This document shows positions 58,549-64,000 of a stretch of 64,000 bases of DNA, piece by piece; within the stretch, counting starts at the first letter, position 1, and every line of letters begins with the position of its first letter. Source of the stretch: Phaeacidiphilus oryzae TH49 (GTDB taxonomy: Bacteria > Actinomycetota > Actinomycetes > Streptomycetales > Streptomycetaceae). The stretch is taken from the NCBI RefSeq assembly GCF_000744815.1, contig NZ_JQMQ01000005.1, positions 4,162,055 through 4,226,054 on the forward strand. Direction: 5' to 3'. A program made the translations under genes and the position numbers. A model generated the notes under the pieces. It was not told the DNA's origin and did no database searches. It saw nothing but the letters and a program-made list of their open reading frames with translations.

Positions 58549-58589
58549 AGCCGGGGCCGCCGGGCCCTTGCCGCCGGAGGTGCGGAGGC

Positions 58590-58595
58590 TAGAAT
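58590..58595 (+). promoter_or_regulatory. -10 hexamer TAGAAT, leaderless ABC promoter
   Basis: The hexamer is followed by 7 AT-rich bases and the ATG at 58603. The GGAGG further upstream is 14 bases away and unlikely to serve. Confidence 0.5.
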
Positions 58596-58602
58596 TAAAC
58601 AC

Positions 58603-59394
58603 ATGGCTAATTCCCTGCCCGCCATCGCCACCGAGGACCTCCGGGTGGTCCGCGGAGGCCGCGAGGTGCTGCGCGGGCTCTCCTTCACCGTCCCGCGCGG
58701 AACGGTCACCGGGCTGCTCGGGCCCTCCGGCTGCGGCAAGACCACCCTGATCCGCTGCGTGGTCGGCACCCAGATCACCGCGGGAGGCACGGTCACCGTC
58801 CTGGGCCGCCCGGCCGGCTCCGCCGCGCTCCGCGGCCGGATCGGCTACGCCACCCAGACCCCGGCCCTCTACGGCGACCTGACCGTGGTCCAGAACCTCC
58901 GGTACTTCGCCTCGCTGCTGCGCGCCCCCGCGGCGGACATCGACCGGGTGGTCGAGCAGACCGACCTGGCCGCCCAGCGCCACCAGGCCGTCGCCGACCT
59001 CTCCGGCGGCCAGCGCGCCCGGGCCAGCCTGGCCGCGGCCCTGCTGGGCTCCCCGGAACTGCTGGTCTTCGACGAGCCCACGGTCGGCCTCGACCCGGTG
59101 CTGCGCAACCAGCTCTGGGAGCTCTTCCGGCGGCTCGCCGACGAGGGCGCGACCCTGCTGGTGTCCAGCCACGTCATGGACGAGGCCGGGCGCTGCGAGC
59201 GGCTGCTGCTGATGCGCGAGGGCCGGCTGCTCGCGGACGACACCCCGGACGGACTCCGCGCCCGTACCGGCACCGCCGATCTGGAGCAGGCCTTCCTCCG
59301 CCTGATCGACGAGCCCCAGGAAGCCCAGGAACCCCAGGAACCCCACGCAGCCCAGGAAGCCCAAGACCGGAAGCCCCGGGAGGCACGGCGATGA
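58603..59394 (+). CDS. ABC transporter ATP-binding protein (exporter)
   Basis: The 263-residue ATPase of a drug- or lipid-type exporter: Walker A GPSGCGKTT, Q-loop in YATQTPALYGDL, signature LSGGQRARASLA, Walker B LLVFDEPTVGLDP, switch VSSHVMDEA. The C-terminus carries a Glu/Gln/Pro repeat (EPQEAQEPQEP) from 9-base DNA repeats. The stop overlaps the start of the permease gene (ATGA). Confidence 0.92.
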   Translation: MANSLPAIATEDLRVVRGGREVLRGLSFTVPRGTVTGLLGPSGCGKTTLIRCVVGTQITAGGTVTVLGRPAGSAALRGRIGYATQTPALYGDLTVVQNLRYFASLLRAPAADIDRVVEQTDLAAQRHQAVADLSGGQRARASLAAALLGSPELLVFDEPTVGLDPVLRNQLWELFRRLADEGATLLVSSHVMDEAGRCERLLLMREGRLLADDTPDGLRARTGTADLEQAFLRLIDEPQEAQEPQEPHAAQEAQDRKPREARR

Positions 59395-60203
59395 GCACCG
59401 CCCTGCGGACCACCGACCCCGGCCCCGTCGCCGCTGCCGCACCCGCCTCCCTGGCCGGCCGGTTCGGCCTGGCACTGCTGCGCACCGGCGCCACCACCCG
59501 GCGCATCCTCACCCAACTGCGCCGCGATCCCCGCACCGTGGCACTGCTCCTTCTGGTGCCGGTCGTGCTGATGGTGCTGCTGCGGTACATGTTCGACTCC
59601 GTACGGCAGTTCAACGCGATCGCGCCCGGCCTCCTCGGCCTCTTCCCCTTCATCGTGATGTTCCTGGTCACCTCGGTCACCACCCTCCGCGAGCGCACCG
59701 GGGGCACCCTCGAACGGCTGCTCACCACGCCGATCGGCCGGCTCGACCTGCTGCTCGGCTACGCCGCCGCCTTCGGCCTGCTGAGCGTCGTCCAGGCACT
59801 GGTGGTGACCGGCGTCAGCCTCCATCCGCTGGGGCTCCGGGTGGAGGGCTCGATCGGGCTGCTGATGCTGGTCGCCGTGCTGGACGCGCTGCTCGGCACC
59901 GCCCTGGGGCTGTTCGTCTCGGCCTTCGCCCGCAGCGAGTTCCAGGCGGTGCAGTTCATGCCGGCCCTGGTCTTCCCGCAGCTGCTGCTCGGCGGCCTGT
60001 TCGTGCCCCGCGACCAGATGGCCGTGGTCCTCCGGTGGATCTCCGACGTCCTTCCGCTCTCCTACGCCATCGACGCCACCACCCGGATCACCGGCGGTAC
60101 CCACGGCACCGCCCCCCTCGTCCGCGACCTGCTGGTGGTCGGCGGCTGCGCCCTCCTCGCCCTCGCCCTCGGCGCCGCCACCCTCCGCCGCCGCACCCCC
60201 TGA
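59391..60203 (+). CDS. ABC-2 type transporter permease
   Basis: The 270-residue membrane partner of the preceding ATPase, with six hydrophobic segments. The pattern PRTVALLLLVPVVLMVLLRYMF, FLVTSVTTLRERTGGTLERLLTTP and FMPALVFPQLLLGGLFVP matches ABC-2 permeases of the drug exporter (DrrB-like) type. The ATG lies inside the ATPase stop. The substrate is not readable; the TetR gene upstream implies induction by an exported compound. Confidence 0.91.
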   Translation: MSTALRTTDPGPVAAAAPASLAGRFGLALLRTGATTRRILTQLRRDPRTVALLLLVPVVLMVLLRYMFDSVRQFNAIAPGLLGLFPFIVMFLVTSVTTLRERTGGTLERLLTTPIGRLDLLLGYAAAFGLLSVVQALVVTGVSLHPLGLRVEGSIGLLMLVAVLDALLGTALGLFVSAFARSEFQAVQFMPALVFPQLLLGGLFVPRDQMAVVLRWISDVLPLSYAIDATTRITGGTHGTAPLVRDLLVVGGCALLALALGAATLRRRTP

Positions 60204-60316
60204 GCCGCGTCCGGCGGTGACGACCCGCGGTGACGACCGGGTGGCGGCCCGGTCTCCGCTGCTAGCGTCGGGGCAGCAGGTCGACGTCGACGCACCGGAA
60301 GGCGGGCTCGAAGCGG

Positions 60317-60877
60317 ATGGCTGAGCGATACGCGGCACTGCTGCGCGGGATCAACGTCGGCGGGCACGCCCGGGTGCCGATGGCGGAGCTGCGCAAGCTC
60401 ATGGAGGGCCTCGGGCACACGGCCGTGCAGACCCACCTCAACAGCGGCAACGCCGCCTTCACCGCCCCCGCCGGCCGGTCGGCGGCCCTGCAGGCCGAGT
60501 TGGAGGAGGCGATCGCCGCCCACTTCGGCTTCCGGGTGGCCTGCCTGGTCCGCGACGGCGGCTATCTGCGCGCGGTCGCCGAGGCCAACCCGTACCCGGA
60601 GGAGGCGGCGGCGGACGGCAAGAAGGTGCACGCCGTCTTCCTCTCCGAACAGCCGTCCGGCGGCGCCGAGGCGCTGGCCGCCGCCGTGCCGCCGGGCCCC
60701 TTCGCGCCCGAGGGCTACGCGCTCGGCGACCGGGTCCTCTACCTCGACCTGCCGAACGGCATCGGCCGCTCCAAGCTCCCGGAGGCCCTCGGCCGCTCGG
60801 CCCCGCTCAAGCCCTGCACCACCACCGCCCGCAACTGGAACACCGTGCTCAGGCTGGTGGAGCTGACGGCGGAGTGA
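60317..60877 (+). CDS. DUF1697 protein
   Basis: A 186-residue cytoplasmic protein of the DUF1697 family, function unknown. The family hallmarks are [32 protein letters not shown] and the end [12 protein letters not shown]. The start lies 12 bases after GGAAGGCGGG-type sequence. The last 29 bases overlap the convergent isochorismatase-like gene. Confidence 0.92.
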   Translation: MAERYAALLRGINVGGHARVPMAELRKLMEGLGHTAVQTHLNSGNAAFTAPAGRSAALQAELEEAIAAHFGFRVACLVRDGGYLRAVAEANPYPEEAAADGKKVHAVFLSEQPSGGAEALAAAVPPGPFAPEGYALGDRVLYLDLPNGIGRSKLPEALGRSAPLKPCTTTARNWNTVLRLVELTAE

Positions 60878-61502
60878 GGCCCCGGCGGCAGTCGACCAGC
60901 GCCCCGAGGAAGGCCTCGGTGTCGGTCCGCAGGGTGCCGCCGAAGAAGTCCAGCTGGTCCAGCGAGCGCCGGGCCGCCTCGGCGTCCCCGTGCCCGCAGG
61001 CGTCGGAGACGAGCACCGGCAGATAGCCGAGGTCCAGGCCCTGCCGGACGGTCGGCTCGATGCCGATCTCGGTCGCGATGCCGACGATGGCGAAGCTGGT
61101 GATCCCCAGGTCGCGCAGGACGAGATCCAGCGGGGTGCCCTCGAAGGCGGACATGGTGATCTTGTCGAGGACGGCCTCGTCCGCCCGCGGGGCCAGCTCC
61201 GGCACCAGCTCGAACGGCTCCGAGCCCGGCAGGAAGGGGGAGACGACCAGCCCGGGGTCGTCCACCCGCTGCCAGGCCATCGCCGTCCGCAGCTGGGACG
61301 CCCCCATCAGCCGCACCGGCAGCGACATGTGGCGGGTGAAGACGATCGGCAGCCCCGCCTCCCGGGCCGCGTCGACGATCGACCGCACCCGGTCGGTGAT
61401 CGCCTTGCCGTCGGGCAGCTGCCGGACCACCCCGTTCTGCATGTCGTAGACGATCAACGCGAGCCGCTCGGGATCGCAGACCTCGGACGGTGTCGCGGGC
61501 AT
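60849..61502 (-). CDS. Isochorismatase-like hydrolase without the catalytic cysteine
   Basis: A 217-residue cysteine-hydrolase-fold protein. Asp20 (IVYDMQNG) and Lys114 (LDKITMSAF) of the usual triad are present, but the motif expected to read ATEICVE has Gly147 instead of Cys ([10 protein letters not shown]). A thiol mechanism is therefore not available, as in isochorismatases that use Asp and Lys without Cys. The start at 61502 is chosen; longer starts add only low-complexity sequence. Confidence 0.87.
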   Translation of the reverse strand: MPATPSEVCDPERLALIVYDMQNGVVRQLPDGKAITDRVRSIVDAAREAGLPIVFTRHMSLPVRLMGASQLRTAMAWQRVDDPGLVVSPFLPGSEPFELVPELAPRADEAVLDKITMSAFEGTPLDLVLRDLGITSFAIVGIATEIGIEPTVRQGLDLGYLPVLVSDACGHGDAEAARRSLDQLDFFGGTLRTDTEAFLGALVDCRRGLTPPSAPPA

Positions 61503-61724
61503 CCGCACCGGTGCGCCGGATGGATGGGCTCGCTGCTGCACGGCCTTCGCCTCCCCAGGCCTACCCGGCGCTCCGCCGGACGGCACGACGATGGCAAGCC
61601 GCCCCTGCCCAGTCAAGGACGCCGGGCCGGACGCGGCGGCCGCCGCCCGGCCGGCCCCGCGCACCGGCTATCCTCGCGAGCATCCCCCCTCGGTTCCCGA
61701 TGCCCGCCCGCTGGAGAAAACCCC

Positions 61725-63413
61725 ATGGTCCTGCGCCTGTCCCGGATGATGCTGCACACCCTGCGCGACGCGCCGGCCGATGCCGAGACGACCAGCCACA
61801 AGCTGCTGGTCCGCGCCGGCTACGTGCGCCGCTCCTCGGCCGGCGTCTGGATCTGGCTGCCGCTCGGCAAGCGGGTGCTGGACAACGTCGCCCGCGTGGT
61901 CCGCGAGGAGATGGACGCCATCGGCGCCCAGGAGGTCATCCTCCCCGCCCTCCTCCCGCGCGAGGCCTACGAGACGACCGGGCGCTGGAGCGAGTACGGC
62001 GACGAGCTGTTCCGGCTCAAGGACCGCAAGGGCGCCGACTACCTCCTCGGCCCGACCCACGAGGAGATCTTCACCCAGGTCGTCAAGGACCAGTGCTCGT
62101 CCTACAAGGACCTGCCGGTGATCCTCTACCAGGTGCAGAACAAGTACCGGGACGAGGCCCGCCCGCGCGCCGGAGTGCTCCGCGGCCGCGAGTTCCTGAT
62201 GAAGGACTCCTACTCGTTCGACACCACCGACGAGGGCCTCGCCGAGTCCTACCGCCTCCACCGCGAGGCCTACATCAAGATCTTCAACCGCCTGGGCTTC
62301 GACTTCCGGATCGTCTCCGCCGTCTCCGGCGCGATGGGCGGCTCGGCCTCCGAGGAGTTCCTGGCCCCGGCGGTCTCCGGCGAGGACACCTTCGCCGACT
62401 GCCCGTCCTGCGGCTACGCCGCCAACTCCGAGGCGGTCACCGCGGTCGTGCCGGCCGCCGAGGCCGTCGACCACCCGCCGGTCGAGGAGCTGGACACCCC
62501 GGACACCCCGACCATCGAGACCCTGGCAGCCCACCTCGGCGTCCCGGCCTCCGCCACCCTGAAGAACCTGCTGGTCAAGGTGGACGGCGAGATCGTGGCC
62601 TTCGGCGTCCCCGGCGACCGCGAGGTGGACCTCGGCAAGCTGGCCGGTCACCTCGCCCCCGCCGAGGTCGAACTGGTCACCGCCGAGGACTTCGAGGGCC
62701 GCCCGGACCTGGTCCGCGGCTACGTCGGCCCGCAGGGCCTGGACGGCGTCCGCTACTACGCGGACCCCCGGGTCGCCGCCGGCACCTCCTGGATCACCGG
62801 CGCCAACAAGCCCGGCAAGCACGCCCGCAACGTCGTCGCGGGCCGCGACTTCGAGGTGGACCGCTACCTGGACGTGGTCACCGTCGAGGCCGGCGACCCC
62901 TGCCCGAACTGCGGTTCCGCGCTCAACCTGGACCGCGCCATCGAGATCGGCCACATCTTCCAGCTCGGCCGCAAGTACGCGGACGCCTTCGCCCTCGACG
63001 TCCTGGGCCAGAACGGCAAGCCGGTCCGGGTCACCATGGGCTCGTACGGCATCGGCGTCACCCGCGCGGTGGCCGCCCTCGCCGAGCAGCTGGCCGACGA
63101 CCAGGGCCTGTGCTGGCCGCGCGAGATCGCCCCGGCCGACGTCCACGTGGTCGCGGCCGGCAAGGCCGCGCAGACCGAGGCCGCCCTCGAGGTGGCCGGG
63201 AAGCTGGAGGCCGCGGGCGTCCGGGTGATCGTCGACGACCGGGCCGGCGTCTCCCCCGGGGTGAAGTTCACCGACGCCGAGCTGATCGGCGTCCCGACCA
63301 TCCTGATCGTCGGCCGGCGGGCCGCCGAGGGGATCGTCGAGCTCAAGGACCGCCGTACCGGCGACCGCGAGGAGATTTCGGTGGAGGCCGCCATCGCCCG
63401 CCTGACCAGCTGA
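61725..63413 (+). CDS. proS: Prolyl-tRNA synthetase (bacterial type, with editing domain)
   Basis: A 562-residue class II aminoacyl-tRNA synthetase that charges tRNA-Pro. Class II motifs are visible: [16 protein letters not shown] (motif 1 region), [24 protein letters not shown] (motif 2, split around R-x-R-E-F) and [17 protein letters not shown] (motif 3). The insertion at about 225-390, between motifs 2 and 3, is the YbaK-like editing domain ([20 protein letters not shown]). The anticodon-binding domain is C-terminal. GGAG precedes the ATG at 61725. Confidence 0.96.
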   Translation: MVLRLSRMMLHTLRDAPADAETTSHKLLVRAGYVRRSSAGVWIWLPLGKRVLDNVARVVREEMDAIGAQEVILPALLPREAYETTGRWSEYGDELFRLKDRKGADYLLGPTHEEIFTQVVKDQCSSYKDLPVILYQVQNKYRDEARPRAGVLRGREFLMKDSYSFDTTDEGLAESYRLHREAYIKIFNRLGFDFRIVSAVSGAMGGSASEEFLAPAVSGEDTFADCPSCGYAANSEAVTAVVPAAEAVDHPPVEELDTPDTPTIETLAAHLGVPASATLKNLLVKVDGEIVAFGVPGDREVDLGKLAGHLAPAEVELVTAEDFEGRPDLVRGYVGPQGLDGVRYYADPRVAAGTSWITGANKPGKHARNVVAGRDFEVDRYLDVVTVEAGDPCPNCGSALNLDRAIEIGHIFQLGRKYADAFALDVLGQNGKPVRVTMGSYGIGVTRAVAALAEQLADDQGLCWPREIAPADVHVVAAGKAAQTEAALEVAGKLEAAGVRVIVDDRAGVSPGVKFTDAELIGVPTILIVGRRAAEGIVELKDRRTGDREEISVEAAIARLTS

Positions 63414-63422
63414 GACACCGAG

Positions 63423-63465
63423 CCGGGCGGGACGGTTGAGGCCCTCGGCCGCCCCGCCCGCCCGG
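63423..63465 (+). terminator. Possible hairpin after proS
   Basis: Nine-base arms CCGGGCGGG and CCCGCCCGG are separated by 25 bases. The loop is long and no T-tract follows. Confidence 0.35.
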
Positions 63466-63473
63466 CACCCGCC

Positions 63474-63479
63474 TACCAT
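63474..63479 (+). promoter_or_regulatory. -10 hexamer TACCAT, leaderless promoter
   Basis: Six bases separate it from the GTG at 63486; no ribosome site lies between. Confidence 0.45.
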
Positions 63480-63485
63480 TCGTCC

Positions 63486-64000
63486 GTGGCCGAGACCCAG
63501 CTCCCAGAAACCACGGACGCGCCGGAGACGGTGGCGCCGGAAGCGATCGCGCCGGAAGCGGCGGCGCCCGAGGCGCGGCGGGAGGGCGGCCGGCGCCGCT
63601 CCCGGCTGCGCGCCCTGATCCCGCTGACCGCCGTCCTCCTCCTCTTCGCCGTCCCGGGCTGGATGCTGGTCGGTGCGCCCGGCTGGCCGCCGGCCGGCGT
63701 GGCCGTCGGCACCGCCCTCTTCGCCGCGGGCCTGGTCGGCATGCCGCTGCTGATGTTCCGCGGGCACGCCCGGGCCGACGACCTCGCCGCGCGCACCGGC
63801 GACACCCTCCTCGGCGTCATCTGGGTGCTCTTCACCTGGTCCGTGGCCGGTGGCCTGGTCCGCGCGGTGCTGTACGCGGTACTGCCCGCAGGGGCGGACG
63901 GCACGGCCGTGGACCGCTGGGTCGCCCTCGGCATCGTCGCGGTCTCCGCGGTGCTCCTCGCCTGGGGCTGCTACGAGGCGATGCGGGTGCCGCGGATCCG
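63486..64000 (+). CDS. Probable membrane-anchored metallophosphoesterase, N-terminal part (3' end outside window)
   Basis: The open frame runs off the window after 171 residues. It starts with a Glu/Pro/Ala repeat segment (APEAIAPEAAAPEA, from a 15-base tandem repeat at 63534-63578), a basic stretch, then about four hydrophobic helices and the end LLAWGCYEAMRVPRIR. This N-terminal layout resembles the membrane-anchored metallophosphoesterases of Streptomyces, but the catalytic domain is beyond the window, so the call is tentative. The GTG start fits a leaderless promoter. Confidence 0.6.
   Translation, partial: MAETQLPETTDAPETVAPEAIAPEAAAPEARREGGRRRSRLRALIPLTAVLLLFAVPGWMLVGAPGWPPAGVAVGTALFAAGLVGMPLLMFRGHARADDLAARTGDTLLGVIWVLFTWSVAGGLVRAVLYAVLPAGADGTAVDRWVALGIVAVSAVLLAWGCYEAMRVPRI

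Noticed and set aside
1-64000. CRISPR array, rRNA operon, prophage or intact insertion sequence
   Set aside because: No regularly spaced 25-40 base repeats, rRNA core sequences, phage structural genes or complete transposases were seen.

Overview
The window is chromosomal DNA from a high-GC actinomycete, most probably a Streptomyces or a close relative in the Streptomycetaceae. The signs are extreme GC with GC3-biased codons, frequent GTG starts and ATGA/GTGA stop-start overlaps, several apparently leaderless genes, F420-type LLM enzymes, a class F sortase, a DUF574 methyltransferase and a DUF5937 regulator. The order sensor kinase, second nuo set, htpX, yccF, mug, yajQ, tRNA-Tyr also matches my memory of the Streptomyces core chromosome.

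Layout. 1-9.2 kb: an acyl-CoA ligase (5' end outside the window), an HtrA-like lipoprotein protease, and a presumed catabolic set (amidohydrolase, two LLM oxidoreductases, SDR, D-aminoacylase-like amidohydrolase). Four copies of a CTGACG-N3-CGTCAG palindrome sit in front of its transcription units. 9.4-11.4 kb: a sensor histidine kinase and a sensor-domain-only companion. 11.6-21.9 kb: a translationally coupled second complex-I operon, nuoABCHIJKLMN, lacking nuoD, E, F and G. Its nuoC carries an in-frame, repeat-derived tail. 22.0-27.7 kb: htpX, yccF, a scar holding a transposase remnant and an inverted partial yccF copy, mug, an MFS exporter with a divergent ArsR/DUF5937 regulator, and yajQ.

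27.8-32.4 kb is the accessory part. It has tRNA-Tyr (in S. coelicolor this tRNA class is the SLP1 attachment site), a RelE/HigB-type toxin with an XRE antitoxin behind a palindromic, probably leaderless promoter, and a two-gene cassette of unknown function. That cassette pairs a coiled-coil protein with a DUF4041 + GIY-YIG-like (T5orf172) protein that has a Trp/Pro-rich N-terminus. It is the best candidate here for an undescribed system.

32.5-49.7 kb: MarR and a divergent metallo-hydrolase sharing a 15-bp palindrome, a secreted sedolisin with C-terminal repeat domains, SDR/TetR, a DUF574 methyltransferase, a secreted alpha/beta hydrolase, a frameshifted class V aminotransferase, an ABCG-like exporter, sortase F with its presumed substrate, a MerR regulator fused to a DnaN-like clamp domain, an F420 LLM enzyme, a 42-residue LPFR small protein and a zinc alcohol dehydrogenase. 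49.8-64 kb: an SRPBCC-SDR fusion, PadR, an APC permease with divergent RpiR regulator, an aminotransferase beside a nitrilase remnant, an orphan atpF-like gene, an Old Yellow Enzyme with TetR and an ABC exporter pair, DUF1697, an isochorismatase-like protein lacking its cysteine, proS, and the start of a probable metallophosphoesterase.

No rRNA, CRISPR array, intact insertion sequence or biosynthetic megasynthase was seen. Family calls rest on motifs read by eye; no database search was possible.
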